Assembly (NCBI RefSeq): GCF_030813245.1
Contig: NZ_JAUSUA010000003.1
Coordinates: 124,001 to 188,000, forward strand
Direction of reading: 5' to 3'
DNA from: Alkalicoccobacillus murimartini
Lineage (GTDB): Bacteria > Bacillota > Bacilli > Bacillales > Bacillaceae_D
DNA length: 64,000 bases
This document shows, piece by piece, positions 36,970 to 47,181 of the stretch. The notes under the pieces were generated by a model. It had not been told where the DNA came from. It ran no database searches and worked only from the letters and a program-made list of their open reading frames with translations. How positions within the stretch are numbered: position 1 is the first letter of the stretch; every line of letters begins with the position of its first letter. A program made the translations under genes and the position numbers.

Positions 36970-38325
36970 ATGGAGATGGATACGGTATTACTGAGCCGCT
37001 TAATTACGGCTATGACACTAGGATTTCACGTCATTTTTGCGACGATAGGTGTGGGTGTGCCTTTAATGATTTGTATAGCTGAGTTCGTTGGAATCAAAAA
37101 GAAGGACAGGCATTATATTCTGCTGGCTAAACGATGGGCGAGAGGGTTTGTGATTACGGTCGCCATTGGTGTGGTAACAGGTACAGCCATTGGTCTACAG
37201 CTATCGCTTGTTTGGCCTAACTTTATGCGGGTTGCAGGGAATGTTATTGCCCTGCCTTTATTTATGGAGGTATTTGCTTTTTTCTTTGAAGCGATTTTCT
37301 TAGGCATTTATTTGTATACATGGGACAGATTTAAGAACCCAATCATCCACTGGTTGCTTTCTATTCCAGTAGTCATTGGTTCGATGTTCTCGGCCATTTT
37401 TATTACAACAGTTAACTCATTTATGAATACACCAGCTGGATTTGTCTTAGAAGGTGGAGATCTCTCCGAGGTAAATCCCATTGAGGCGATGTTTAGTCTC
37501 GCTACTCCTTCTAAGGTCTTTCACGTATTAACTTCATCATACTTAACCTGTGCGATTTTATTAGCTGCGATTGCGGCTTTTATGATCCTAAAAAAAGGAG
37601 CATCTAGCTATCACAAAAAAGCATTAAATCTCATGCTTGCAGTGGCTTTTGTGTTTGGGGCAATTAATTTGTTATCAGGAGATACATCGGCAAAGTTTCT
37701 AGCTGAGCATCAACCGGAAAAGCTAGCTGCTGCTGAGTGGCATTTTGAAACGGAGAAAAATGCAGATTTGATTCTATTTGGTTGGTTGAATGAAGACAAT
37801 GAACCGACTGGGGTTATCCGTATTCCAGGAGCATTAAGTTTTCTGGCTCATAATGATTTTAATAGTGAAGTCATAGGTTTGGATCAGTTTCCTGAAGAAG
37901 AAATTCCTCCACTTTGGGTTCACTATATGTTTGATTTCATGGCTGTAATTGGCATGGTTTTGGTAGCAGTATCATTCTTCTACTTTGTATTAAAGAAACT
38001 CAAGAAATGGAACGAGCTAAGTAAACCGATGCTGCTGATGATTGTCAGTACTGGACCACTCGCATTTCTAGCTGTTGAATTTGGTTGGATTTATGCGGAG
38101 GTTGGAAGACAGCCGTGGATTATTAGAGGCTATATGACTGTTGCAGAAGGGGCTACCACCTCTCCGTATCTTGGTTTAATGTTCTTCTTATTCTTAGGTT
38201 TGTATATTGTTCTTGCAATCGTCTGTTTGACAACATTAACAAAGCTATTCCGACAGAATCCAGTGGAAGCAGAGCTTGAGAGACAGTATCCAGTAAAAAA
38301 GGAGAGTGAACATGATGAGCTATGA
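36970..38325 (+). CDS. cydA: Cytochrome bd oxidase subunit I
   Basis: A 451-aa heme-bearing subunit of the bd-type terminal oxidase. I use ATG 36970 behind GGGAGG; 11 extra codons upstream are doubtful. The heme b595 His is in GFHVIFAT near the N-terminus; the short Q-loop (between helices 6 and 7) and the GRQPWIIRGYMTV segment are typical of the Gram-positive form. First gene of cydABCD. The next gene overlaps its end. Confidence 0.93.
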   Translation: MEMDTVLLSRLITAMTLGFHVIFATIGVGVPLMICIAEFVGIKKKDRHYILLAKRWARGFVITVAIGVVTGTAIGLQLSLVWPNFMRVAGNVIALPLFMEVFAFFFEAIFLGIYLYTWDRFKNPIIHWLLSIPVVIGSMFSAIFITTVNSFMNTPAGFVLEGGDLSEVNPIEAMFSLATPSKVFHVLTSSYLTCAILLAAIAAFMILKKGASSYHKKALNLMLAVAFVFGAINLLSGDTSAKFLAEHQPEKLAAAEWHFETEKNADLILFGWLNEDNEPTGVIRIPGALSFLAHNDFNSEVIGLDQFPEEEIPPLWVHYMFDFMAVIGMVLVAVSFFYFVLKKLKKWNELSKPMLLMIVSTGPLAFLAVEFGWIYAEVGRQPWIIRGYMTVAEGATTSPYLGLMFFLFLGLYIVLAIVCLTTLTKLFRQNPVEAELERQYPVKKESEHDEL

Positions 38326-39328
38326 GATGATTGGAATTTCCGTTCTTTGGATTTTCTTATACGGCTATATCATTGTAGCCTCTGTTGATTTTGGTGCTGG
38401 TTTCTTTGCTTATTATGCAAAGCTTACAAAAAAAGATCACATCATGAATCAATTAATATCCAGGTACTTATCACCAGTATGGGAAGTTACAAATGTATTT
38501 TTTGTATTCTTTTTTGTTGGCATTATTGGATTTTTCCCTGACACTGCCTACTACTACGGAACAGCGTTACTAGTGCCAGCAAGTATTTCGATCATTCTCT
38601 TGGCTATCCGTGGATCCTTTTATGCGTTTCATAATTATGGGGCAAAGAAAAGTAATATCTATATGTTTCTTTACGGGTCTACAGGGTTATTCATTCCAGC
38701 TTCCTTATCCGTAGCTTTAACCTTATCTGAGGGTGGATTTATTGTGGAAGAGAATGGCACGGTCTCGCTGCAATTTGCAGAGTTATTCAGTAGCCCACTT
38801 TCATGGAGTATTGTAGTGCTTGCTATTGTCTCCGTGCTATTTATTAGTGCAGCTTTCCTTTCGTTTTATGCGAACCGAGCTCAGGATACGGAATCATTAA
38901 AAATAGTGAGAGGATATACGTTATTCTGGGGAACGCCAATGATTGTGTCTGCCTTAACGGCCTTTATTGCGATAAGCCAGCATAACGAGCGTCACTTCTC
39001 AAATATGATGGATCTTTGGTGGCTACTTGGGCTCTCAGTCGGATTTTTTATGATTGCGATGTGGTTGATCTATAGAGGGAAGTATTATGGTTTGGCATTT
39101 GTGAGTATCATGCTGCAATTTCTAACAGCCTTTTTTGCATATGGGATCGGACACTATCCATATCTACTCTATCCGTATGTAACCATTAGTGATGCTGCAA
39201 CAAATGAAGCGATGGGGCTAGCATTAATCATTGCTTTTATTGGTGGATTGTTATTGCTTATTCCTTCTCTCATGCTACTGATGAAGTTGTTCTTATTTGA
39301 TGCGGATTATGTGAAAGGAAAGAAATAG
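38312..39328 (+). CDS. cydB: Cytochrome bd oxidase subunit II
   Basis: A 338-aa membrane subunit with about eight helices. It starts at ATG 38312 (GGAGAG upstream) and overlaps cydA by 14 bp. VDFGAGFFAYYAK and SPVWEVTNVFFVFFFVG near the N-terminus are family landmarks. It supports the bd oxidase, used at low oxygen. Confidence 0.92.
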   Translation: MMSYEMIGISVLWIFLYGYIIVASVDFGAGFFAYYAKLTKKDHIMNQLISRYLSPVWEVTNVFFVFFFVGIIGFFPDTAYYYGTALLVPASISIILLAIRGSFYAFHNYGAKKSNIYMFLYGSTGLFIPASLSVALTLSEGGFIVEENGTVSLQFAELFSSPLSWSIVVLAIVSVLFISAAFLSFYANRAQDTESLKIVRGYTLFWGTPMIVSALTAFIAISQHNERHFSNMMDLWWLLGLSVGFFMIAMWLIYRGKYYGLAFVSIMLQFLTAFFAYGIGHYPYLLYPYVTISDAATNEAMGLALIIAFIGGLLLLIPSLMLLMKLFLFDADYVKGKK

Positions 39329-39356
39329 ATTAGCAGGTAGATAGGATGGGTGAACC

Positions 39357-41090
39357 ATGCGTACATTAAAAGAGCGTGCATTTTCATATAAAAAAAGAAT
39401 GATCTTTCTATTGCTCTCTGCTGTTTTGATTGGGCTATCCATTGTGGGACAGGCTTATTTCCTTGTGAAGATTGTAGACGGTGTATTTTTGCAAGGGAAA
39501 TCCTTTGAAGAGGTTTTAGTTGATTTACTGTGGCTGCTTCTTTGTTTGTGCGCACGCTCATTGTTTATCTACCTTAGTAGACGATCTGGGCTAAAGTTAG
39601 CCACAAAAGTAAAGAGCGAGTATCGTGGTGAATTTCTAAAAAAATACGCATCGCTTTCGTTTCTCGCGTCCAAACAAGGACAGTCGGGAAGGAAAATCAG
39701 TGTGGTGACAGATGCTATAGATGAGATTGATGGGTATTTCAGTCAGTATATACCGCAGCTGATGCAGACTGCCTTTGTGCCCATCTTAATCCTCGTGGTT
39801 GTGGCATCTCAGCATCTTAATTCAGGTTTGATTATGCTTGTAACAGCTCCATTTATTCCACTCTTTATGATTATTGTTGGTCTGCAGACGAGGGATAAGT
39901 CAGAGGAACAGGTGGAGAAGCTTGCTTCTTTTTCCGGACGTTTTCTTGATTCATTGCAAGGCTTAACCACTCTTAAGCTATTCGGGCGTGCCAATCAACA
40001 GAAACAAACGATATTGAAGAGTAGCTTGGGATTCAGAGATGCAACGATGGCGATCTTGAAAGTAGCCTTCACACAAACATTCATGTTGGAGATTATCTCC
40101 ATGCTTAGTATTGGAATTATTGCGTTAGAGCTTGTCATTCAGATCATTATCTATGATCAGTTAACCTTCTTTACTGGCTTCTTTGTGATGATCCTTGTTC
40201 CAGAGTTCTATTCGTCATTAAAAGAGCTTGGAAGTGCCTTTCATAATGGACGATCAAGTATTGGCGCTGCAAAAAAAGTGGATGAAGAGCTGGCTCGAGA
40301 AGAGGAGACAGTGACTTGGGGTGACGCGCCACTTGTGAAAAAGATGACACCTCCTAAGCTTGAATTACGTCAACTAAGCTATAGCTATGGTGAAGAGAAA
40401 TTTCAACTAGAGTCAATCAATACAGAGGTTAGCCCTTATAGCAAAATAGCTATTGTTGGTCCTAGTGGATCGGGTAAGACAACGTTATTACAGTTAATCG
40501 CTGGATTAATTAGACCTACGAATGGTCAAGTGATGGTAGATGGGAAACCCTTATCTGAATACGAAGAAAAAAGTTGGTTTAATCAATTGAGTTATATCTC
40601 TCAAAATCCGTATCTTTTTTCAGGAACAATTGCTGAGAATATCGCGATTGAAGGCGGTCGTTCGTTTACACAAGATGAATTGGGTCGAGCCATCGAACGA
40701 GCTGGATTAAGTGGAATGATCCGAAACTTAAAAGATGGAGCACACACACTGATTGGTGAGGGAGGACGTGGCTTATCAGGTGGAGAAAAGCAGCGGGTCG
40801 CGTTAGCTCGTGCTTTTCTAAAAGAGCCGTCTGTTATTCTCTTTGATGAACCAACAAACGGTCTTGATCTAGAAACGGAAAGGTTATTGCAACGGTCCAT
40901 TCAGCAGCTGTCTAAGCAGGCGACAATCATCACTGTGGCTCATCGCCTCTATACAATCAAGGATGCAGATCAGATTCTCTTTATGAAAGAGGGACAGCTT
41001 AAGGCTGTTGGCAGTCATGATGACCTGTATGACAGGGTAGCTGAGTATCGGGAAATGGTTACAGTGCAAAGAGGGGAGAGTGCTTCATGA
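39357..41090 (+). CDS. cydD: Heterodimeric ABC exporter subunit CydD
   Basis: A 577-aa half-transporter: six membrane helices (residues about 15-320) and an ATPase domain with Walker A GPSGSGKTT, signature LSGGEKQRVALA and Walker B VILFDEP. CydDC exports glutathione or cysteine or handles heme and is needed for bd oxidase assembly. It overlaps cydC by 4 bp (ATGA). Confidence 0.92.
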   Translation: MRTLKERAFSYKKRMIFLLLSAVLIGLSIVGQAYFLVKIVDGVFLQGKSFEEVLVDLLWLLLCLCARSLFIYLSRRSGLKLATKVKSEYRGEFLKKYASLSFLASKQGQSGRKISVVTDAIDEIDGYFSQYIPQLMQTAFVPILILVVVASQHLNSGLIMLVTAPFIPLFMIIVGLQTRDKSEEQVEKLASFSGRFLDSLQGLTTLKLFGRANQQKQTILKSSLGFRDATMAILKVAFTQTFMLEIISMLSIGIIALELVIQIIIYDQLTFFTGFFVMILVPEFYSSLKELGSAFHNGRSSIGAAKKVDEELAREEETVTWGDAPLVKKMTPPKLELRQLSYSYGEEKFQLESINTEVSPYSKIAIVGPSGSGKTTLLQLIAGLIRPTNGQVMVDGKPLSEYEEKSWFNQLSYISQNPYLFSGTIAENIAIEGGRSFTQDELGRAIERAGLSGMIRNLKDGAHTLIGEGGRGLSGGEKQRVALARAFLKEPSVILFDEPTNGLDLETERLLQRSIQQLSKQATIITVAHRLYTIKDADQILFMKEGQLKAVGSHDDLYDRVAEYREMVTVQRGESAS

Positions 41091-42805
41091 GAGATCTAGC
41101 GGCTATATGTAAGTTAGTATTAACTGAGAAGAAGGATATTCTCTATTCAATCCTGTTCGGTTTTATCGCAGGAATCGCGGCAATCGGAATGTTTGCTGCT
41201 AGCGGCTATCTCATCTCAAAAGCATTTCTCTTAACACCCTTGTATGCCTTAATTATCGTGACTTCATTTGTGAAACTACTTGGCTTTACGCGAGCATTCA
41301 GTCGTTTTGGTGAGCGTTATGTCTCTCATCGGGCGACATTCACTATATTAGGGAATCTACGAGCCACTTTCTTTGAAAAACTTGAACCCTTAGCTCCAAG
41401 TATCTTTACTAAATATCGGAGCGGGGATCTCTTGGCGAGAGTGGTTAGTGATGTAGAAAGTTTACAAAACTTCTTTTTACGAGTACTCTATCCACCAATC
41501 GTCTTACTCATTGTCTTTTTGAGTACCGTGGTATTCACAATGTTCTTTTCGGCTTACATTGCGTGGATTTTACTTGCTGGAATGCTTCTCACTGTTTTTG
41601 TGATACCAATGAGCTTTGCTTACAGACAATCAAAGATTGATCCGATGGTAAGACAAAAGCGTAGTGAGCTATCAAATGAATTAAATGAATTCTTTCAAGG
41701 CTTCCGAGACTTAAAGGTTCACTCAAAATTATCAGAGAAGAAACAAGCTGTGTTAGGTGTATCGGAATCCTATATTAAGGAGCAGGAGCGCGAAAGTATA
41801 AATAAGACGTATAATCTATCATTAAATACGTTTGTCACGTTACTTTTTTCATGGATCATTGTGGCTGTGGGTGCTTATCTAGTTTCAGTAGGTGACCTTG
41901 AAGGAGTGTTCCTGGCGATGTTAATTATGATCTCGCTGACGGTATTTGAAGATGTTTCTCCTATGGCGGTTTTTCCTGCTTATTTGCAAGAAAGCAAACA
42001 CTCTGCAACGCGGCTCTTTTCGATTTTTCGAAAGGAGGAGCAACCAGAAGAGCACCTGTATGAAAAACATCAGGTTCAGGATGGTCCACTTTCAATAGAG
42101 ATGGATCAGGTGTCATTTAGCTTTCAACAAAAACATGAGACAACAACACTTAGTAAGATAAATCTCCAAATTAAAGCAGGGGAGAAGATTGCGATTGTCG
42201 GTCCAAGTGGATCAGGGAAATCTACCTTACTTCAACTTATACTAAATCTTTACCAGCCAAATGAGGGGCAGGTGAGGATTAATAACAGGGCGCTTCATGA
42301 AGTGGACGAGCAGTCACTATGGCAACAGACGAATGTCATGTTACAAGAGAATCAATTTTTCTTCGGAACCATTCGTGACAATTTGAAATTAGCTGGTGAT
42401 CATCTATCTGATCAATCGTTCATTCAAGCCCTAGAGAAGGTTAACCTCCATCATTTTACACTTGATGACGCGATCTTCGAAAAAGGAGATAATCTTTCAG
42501 GCGGGGAGAAACAAAGGTTGGCGATTGCTAGAGCTATGCTCAAAGGAGGAGGCCTGTGGCTATTGGATGAACCAACATCCTCATTAGACGCGGTGATGGA
42601 ACAATCTATATTATCGAGTCTATATGAACAGGCGCATGAAGCAACCGTTGTGCTAGTGAGTCATCGCTTAAAGGGCTTAGAAGAGATGGATCAAATCATT
42701 CAGATGAGTGAGGGTACGATTGTTGAATCAGGCACATTTGCTGAATTGATGAGCAAAAAAGGGTATTTTTATGAGATGAAGCAGTTGGAGAAGGAAATGC
42801 TCTGA
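41087..42805 (+). CDS. cydC: Heterodimeric ABC exporter subunit CydC
   Basis: A 572-aa partner of CydD with the same layout. Walker A GPSGSGKST, signature LSGGEKQRLA, Walker B LWLLDEP. In Walker B the catalytic Glu is retained. Last gene of the cydABCD operon; the arrangement is the same as in Bacillus subtilis. A short gap leads to a DUF1349 gene that may be co-transcribed. Confidence 0.92.
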   Translation: MRDLAAICKLVLTEKKDILYSILFGFIAGIAAIGMFAASGYLISKAFLLTPLYALIIVTSFVKLLGFTRAFSRFGERYVSHRATFTILGNLRATFFEKLEPLAPSIFTKYRSGDLLARVVSDVESLQNFFLRVLYPPIVLLIVFLSTVVFTMFFSAYIAWILLAGMLLTVFVIPMSFAYRQSKIDPMVRQKRSELSNELNEFFQGFRDLKVHSKLSEKKQAVLGVSESYIKEQERESINKTYNLSLNTFVTLLFSWIIVAVGAYLVSVGDLEGVFLAMLIMISLTVFEDVSPMAVFPAYLQESKHSATRLFSIFRKEEQPEEHLYEKHQVQDGPLSIEMDQVSFSFQQKHETTTLSKINLQIKAGEKIAIVGPSGSGKSTLLQLILNLYQPNEGQVRINNRALHEVDEQSLWQQTNVMLQENQFFFGTIRDNLKLAGDHLSDQSFIQALEKVNLHHFTLDDAIFEKGDNLSGGEKQRLAIARAMLKGGGLWLLDEPTSSLDAVMEQSILSSLYEQAHEATVVLVSHRLKGLEEMDQIIQMSEGTIVESGTFAELMSKKGYFYEMKQLEKEML

Positions 42806-42845
42806 TAAAAGTCGAAAGGCACTAAGGTAGAGGGGGGAAGGTATC

Positions 42846-43454
42846 TTGGACAATAGAACAATTCCTTGGCAGCAAGGAACATGGACAAATCATCCATCAT
42901 CGATAAGAGAACAAGATGGATCTTTAACGGTAGAAGCACAAGCACAAAGCGATTACTGGCAAAAAACCTATTATGGGTTTGAACGGAGCAGTGGCCACGC
43001 CTTACTCGATGTGTGGTCATTAGATAGGGCTGTTGAAGTTGGTTTTTTGACGGATAGCTTTGTTGAAAAGTATGATCAGGCGGGTTTAATGATGTATCTG
43101 GATAAGCAGAACTGGATTAAAGCTGGCGTTGAGATGAATGATGGTGTTCCGCATATAGGAGCCGTTGTGACTAAGGGGCATTCGGATTGGTCGCTGTTTC
43201 CGGTTCCAGATTGGGCAGGGCGTCAGATTACCATTCGTGCTTCTTATTTTGAAGGAGCGGTCATTATTCGGGCAAAAGCAGATGAAGGAGCTTGGCAGAC
43301 GATTCGAGTATCGGAGTTTCCGGAACAAGATAATAAGTCAATTCAAGCCGGACCGTTCATCTGTTCTCCAGAGAGAGCTGGTTTTAAGACAACCTTTGTT
43401 AAATGGGCATCTTGTGAAAAAGAAGACGATCTACATGCGGAAATTCCAAAATGA
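42846..43454 (+). CDS. DUF1349 concanavalin-like protein
   Basis: A 202-aa soluble protein that starts with TTG behind a GGGGGG-rich site. It has the DUF1349 jelly-roll pattern (KTYYGFERSSGHALLD, YDQAGLMMYLDKQNWIKAGVEMNDG, GPFICSPERAGF). Related proteins bind carbohydrates or are annotated as regulation-of-enolase-like, without clear function. It follows cydC by 40 bp with no terminator between, but has no known link with bd oxidase. Confidence 0.82.
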   Translation: MDNRTIPWQQGTWTNHPSSIREQDGSLTVEAQAQSDYWQKTYYGFERSSGHALLDVWSLDRAVEVGFLTDSFVEKYDQAGLMMYLDKQNWIKAGVEMNDGVPHIGAVVTKGHSDWSLFPVPDWAGRQITIRASYFEGAVIIRAKADEGAWQTIRVSEFPEQDNKSIQAGPFICSPERAGFKTTFVKWASCEKEDDLHAEIPK

Positions 43455-43455
43455 A

Positions 43456-43502
43456 ACAAAAAAGATGGGGTGTAGAAGATTTCTACTCCATCTTTTTTTC
43501 GT
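43456..43502. terminator. Bidirectional terminator between DUF1349 and paiB
   Basis: A long stem with arms GATGGGGTGTAGAA and TTCTACTCCATC, flanked by A- and T-runs, between convergent genes. Confidence 0.88.
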
Positions 43503-43508
43503 GCGTCT

Positions 43509-44120
43509 CTAACGGATTTGATTATACGATCTCATATACGCAGCGATCTGGCGCTCATTATCCGATTGAGATTTCTCCAATTCCTCTATCACTCGCTTAT
43601 TTCTTTCCTTAGAATGGTTCTGACTCAATTTTGCTGTAGCTTCTATTGATTTTATTTTGATGCGGAACCCTACAACACCTTTTGATAAGCCTGCTATATA
43701 TTCAGCATCAACGGTAGCCAATTGATACGTACTGTCTGGTTTTTCATATTTGGAGACCAACTCACTAAATGATTGAGCAAGCTCTTGATCTCCGACTAAT
43801 TCAATGTCTCCATACACATGTACAGCTACATAATTCCAGGTAGGTACAGCTTGATTTGTTTCGTACCAGGAGGGAGAGATATAACTATGTGGCCCTTGGA
43901 AAATAGCTAATACTCGCTGATTATCAAGGTCTTTCCATTGAGGATTCGCTTTTGCAAAGTGCCCATACAAGCAATTCTTCTGTGCATCTAACATAAGGGG
44001 CAAGTGTGTAGCTGAAAGATCTTTCAACTGGTCTGAAATGAGAGTCGCAAATCCGTTCTCTTTAATCACTTGATGGATGGTCTCATCATCCTTTATTCGA
44101 AAGTATTCTGGGGTATACAT
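43509..44120 (-). CDS. paiB: PaiB-family FMN-binding protein
   Basis: A 203-aa protein of the PaiB/transcriptional-regulator family with a split-barrel flavin fold. Landmarks are [11 protein letters not shown] at the start, [29 protein letters not shown] and [13 protein letters not shown]. In Bacillus subtilis PaiB represses sporulation and degradative-enzyme genes, but many homologues may be FMN-dependent enzymes. It is divergent from cadC, and one of two CadC-type operators lies nearer to this gene. Confidence 0.88.
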   Translation of the reverse strand: MYTPEYFRIKDDETIHQVIKENGFATLISDQLKDLSATHLPLMLDAQKNCLYGHFAKANPQWKDLDNQRVLAIFQGPHSYISPSWYETNQAVPTWNYVAVHVYGDIELVGDQELAQSFSELVSKYEKPDSTYQLATVDAEYIAGLSKGVVGFRIKIKSIEATAKLSQNHSKERNKRVIEELEKSQSDNERQIAAYMRSYNQIR

Positions 44121-44196
44121 GCTGACACACTCCTATTCTTTTAAGCTATTATAGAGTGCTATTGGTAGGAAGAAAAGGATTGATTCAATATTACAT

Positions 44197-44270
44197 TCAA
44201 ATATTCATTTGATTATATGATTGACATTTAACGTGAACTCACATAAACTAATAATCAAACAAACATTTGA
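44197..44270. promoter_or_regulatory. Two CadC-type operators around the cadCA promoter
   Basis: Two 16-bp elements have the form TCAAA-N6-TTTGA: 44197-44212 (TCAAATATTCATTTGA) and 44255-44270 (TCAAACAAACATTTGA). The second is followed by ATGA as in the known staphylococcal cad operator. Between them lie TTGACA (44221-44226) and, 17 bp on, TAAACT as likely -35/-10. Centres are 58 bp apart. The left site could also affect the divergent paiB. Confidence 0.75.
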
Positions 44271-44286
44271 ATGAGGTGTCCAACCT

Positions 44287-44655
44287 ATGAAAACGATAAA
44301 AGATAATCAAGATACATGTGAAATTTTTAGCTACGATGAGCAAAAGGTAAAACGAGTAACGGGGCTTGTTCAAAAAGTCGATTTTGTTCCTGTTGCGGAT
44401 GTCTTTAAAGCTTTATCTGATGTGACTCGCTTAAAGATTGCGTACGCACTTCTTCAAGAAGAAGAATTATGCGTATGCGATGTAGCAAACATTATTGGAA
44501 TGACAACAGCCAGTACTTCCCATCACCTGAGACATTTGCGTAATCTACGTATTGCTAAAAGTCGCAAGGAGGGCAAGCTTGTTTTTTATTCATTGGATGA
44601 TGAGCATGTCCGTCAATTAGTTATGATGGCGGTTGAGCACGGTCAGGAGGTTTAA
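44287..44655 (+). CDS. cadC: CadC, ArsR/SmtB-type metal-responsive repressor
   Basis: A 122-aa winged-helix repressor. The metal site is ELCVCDVA in the recognition region, plus an N-terminal Cys (DTCEIF), the alpha3N type found in CadC, which senses Cd, Pb and Zn. The helix-turn-helix is MTTASTSHHLRHL. It lies 3 bp before cadA and would release the paired operators on metal binding. Confidence 0.93.
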   Translation: MKTIKDNQDTCEIFSYDEQKVKRVTGLVQKVDFVPVADVFKALSDVTRLKIAYALLQEEELCVCDVANIIGMTTASTSHHLRHLRNLRIAKSRKEGKLVFYSLDDEHVRQLVMMAVEHGQEV

Positions 44656-44658
44656 ACG

Positions 44659-46785
44659 ATGAGCCATCAGCATACAGATTCACAAGTATATCGTGTAGAA
44701 GGATTTTCATGCGCGGGATGTGCCGGTACCTTTGAGAAAAATGTGAAGAAGCTTGATGGCGTAAGTGACGCAAAGGTAAACTTCGGTGCCTCAAAAATTA
44801 CAGTTGAGGGAACGACCTCTGTTGAAGCGCTTGAGAAAGCTGGAGCATTTGAGAAGCTAAAGGTCCGACCAGAACATGATCGATCAGCTCCACGAGTCGA
44901 AGAGCCAACAGTTAATCAAACGTTTATTCAAAAACATATAACGGTGATTGGATCGCTTCTTTTCCTTGTATTTGGTTTGATTTCACAAGGAATTAATGGA
45001 GGGGACAATCTCGTTACAGTTTTAGCATTTGCCACGTCTATGGTTGTCGGAGGTTATTCTTTATTCAAACAAGGATTAGTGAATCTTAGTCGATTCCAGT
45101 TTGATATGAGAACACTAATGACCATCGCAGTCATTGGGGCAGCCATCATCGGTGAATGGACAGAAGGGGCCATTGTTGTCATCTTGTTCGCGATTAGTGA
45201 GGCACTTGAACGTTTCTCGATGGACAGAGCAAGACAGTCCATCCGATCTCTAATGGATATTGCTCCTAAAGAAGCCCTAATTAAGCGAAATGGTCAAGAA
45301 ATGACGGTTCGAGTAGAAGAGATAGCTATTGGTGATGTCATGATAGTAAAGCCAGGTCAAAAGCTAGCCATGGACGGAATAGTGGTGGGCGGTCATTCCT
45401 CTGTGAACCAAGCGGCCATAACAGGTGAATCCATTCCGGTGGAGAAGAATACGGATGACGATGTTTTTGCTGGAACTTTGAATGAAGAAGGATTACTAGA
45501 AGTCCGTGTCACCAAGCATGTAGAGGACACAACCATCTCTAAAGTGATTCAATTAGTCGAGGACGCACAGGCAGAACGAGCTCCTTCCCAAGCTTTTGTT
45601 GATCGATTTGCTAAGTACTATACACCAGCTATTATTCTAGTTGCCGCACTTGTCGCTACCCTACCACCATTATTTATGGGTGGGGATTGGTCAACGTGGA
45701 TCTATCAAGGTTTAGCTGTGTTAGTGGTAGGGTGTCCTTGTGCACTTGTCATCTCAACTCCTGTTGCGATCGTGACTGCAATTGGCAATGCGGCCAAACA
45801 TGGCGTATTGATAAAAGGTGGGGTGTACCTAGAGGAAACAGGTTCGTTGAAGGCTATCGCTTTTGATAAAACTGGGACGCTGACAAAGGGTGTACCGGTT
45901 GTGACGGATCTATCTTTGGTAGAAGACACAGATAGACAAGATGTACTTAAGATTGTAGCAGCACTCGAATCAAGGTCTCAGCATCCTTTAGCTTCGGCTA
46001 TTGTGAGAAAAGCAGAGCAAGAGCATGTGCAGTATAAGAGTGTGTATGTGACTGAATTTTCATCGATTACCGGTAAAGGGGTAACGGGAGTCATTGATGG
46101 CGTAACCTATTATGTCGGAAGCCCAAAACTGTTTGAAGGTCGGATAGAAGAACAGTCTACATTCATTAAGCAACTGCAGGATCAGGGTAAAACCGTTATG
46201 GTTGTAGGCACGGAGCAAGCAATTATAGGATGTATTGCTGTGGCAGATGAGGTGCGCGAGTCGAGCAAAAGTGTCATCTCTGCTTTACATGAGATTGGCA
46301 TTCGTACCACGATTATGTTGACTGGTGATAACAAAGGTACTGCTCAAGCCATCGGGCAACAAATTGGTGTAACGGATGTTAAGGCTGAATTGATGCCTGA
46401 AGACAAATTGACCTATATGAAAGAGTTTAAGAAAACACATGGTAAGGTCGCCATGATTGGTGATGGCGTCAATGACGCGCCGGCATTAGCCGCATCAACC
46501 GTTGGCATAGCGATGGGAGGAGCGGGTACGGATACAGCTCTTGAGACCGCTGATATTGCCCTTATGGGAGATGACCTCAAGAAACTACCTTATACCATAA
46601 AACTAAGCCGTCGTGCGCTAACGATTATCAAGCAAAATATTACTTTCTCACTTGGTATTAAGCTTTTGGCTCTTATGCTAGTCGTACCAGGCTGGTTAAC
46701 GCTCTGGATTGCCATTTTAGCAGATGTTGGAGCCACCCTGCTCGTTACAGCAAACGGATTACGCTTGCTTAGAGTGAAGGAATAG
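44659..46785 (+). CDS. cadA: Cadmium/zinc-exporting P1B-type ATPase
   Basis: A 708-aa membrane ATPase. One N-terminal HMA domain (GFSCAGC, Cys18/Cys21), the intramembrane CPC at 359-361, phosphorylation Asp403 in DKTGTLTKG, the TGES actuator motif near 255, HP dipeptide (QHPLA) and [10 protein letters not shown]. It pumps Cd, Zn or Pb out of the cell. It is co-transcribed with its repressor. Confidence 0.95.
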   Translation: MSHQHTDSQVYRVEGFSCAGCAGTFEKNVKKLDGVSDAKVNFGASKITVEGTTSVEALEKAGAFEKLKVRPEHDRSAPRVEEPTVNQTFIQKHITVIGSLLFLVFGLISQGINGGDNLVTVLAFATSMVVGGYSLFKQGLVNLSRFQFDMRTLMTIAVIGAAIIGEWTEGAIVVILFAISEALERFSMDRARQSIRSLMDIAPKEALIKRNGQEMTVRVEEIAIGDVMIVKPGQKLAMDGIVVGGHSSVNQAAITGESIPVEKNTDDDVFAGTLNEEGLLEVRVTKHVEDTTISKVIQLVEDAQAERAPSQAFVDRFAKYYTPAIILVAALVATLPPLFMGGDWSTWIYQGLAVLVVGCPCALVISTPVAIVTAIGNAAKHGVLIKGGVYLEETGSLKAIAFDKTGTLTKGVPVVTDLSLVEDTDRQDVLKIVAALESRSQHPLASAIVRKAEQEHVQYKSVYVTEFSSITGKGVTGVIDGVTYYVGSPKLFEGRIEEQSTFIKQLQDQGKTVMVVGTEQAIIGCIAVADEVRESSKSVISALHEIGIRTTIMLTGDNKGTAQAIGQQIGVTDVKAELMPEDKLTYMKEFKKTHGKVAMIGDGVNDAPALAASTVGIAMGGAGTDTALETADIALMGDDLKKLPYTIKLSRRALTIIKQNITFSLGIKLLALMLVVPGWLTLWIAILADVGATLLVTANGLRLLRVKE

Positions 46786-46792
46786 ATTGAAG

Positions 46793-46824
46793 GGACGTCG
46801 GACTGTAAGGGTCCGGCGTTTTTT
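46793..46824 (+). terminator. Terminator after cadA
   Basis: The stem ACGTCGGAC / GTCCGGCGT is followed by TTTTT. Confidence 0.82.
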
Positions 46825-46863
46825 AGTGTGGTGAGGATTTAACAAACTCGTTGAATGTAAGGG

Positions 46864-47052
46864 ATTAAGAGTGAGGTTCTTTATTAAGATGAGCACTAGA
46901 AATACTAAGCTAAATAAAGGTTTAACAAGAGGTAGAAGCCTTTTTCAAGAGACATGCTTATGTTACTAAGCTGAAATTGATTCTGATAAGAGACTGACCT
47001 CTTTACCAAGATAGTAGGAGTTTTACAAAGGAAGATGCTTACATTACTAAGA
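46864..47052 (+). repeat. Periodic array 5 (10 copies)
   Basis: Words start at 46864, 46883, 46904, 46924, 46944, 46965, 46985, 47005, 47025 and 47046 (ATTAAGA, ACTAAGC, AACAAGA, ACCAAGA and similar). Steps are 19-21, mean 20.2. A degenerate copy may stand at 46841. It lies between the cadA terminator and the bdbDC promoter region. Nothing else is seen in the 46825-47180 gap. Confidence 0.83.
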
Positions 47053-47181
47053 CCGTTTCCGTGTAGAATCATAAACGTCCTCTGATTGTCATGAATCCGA
47101 CCAGAGGTTCATTAAACTAGTCATGTATCCTTGTTATACTAATTAAAGCGATTGTAGTAGAGAGAGAGGAGTAATGAAGAA

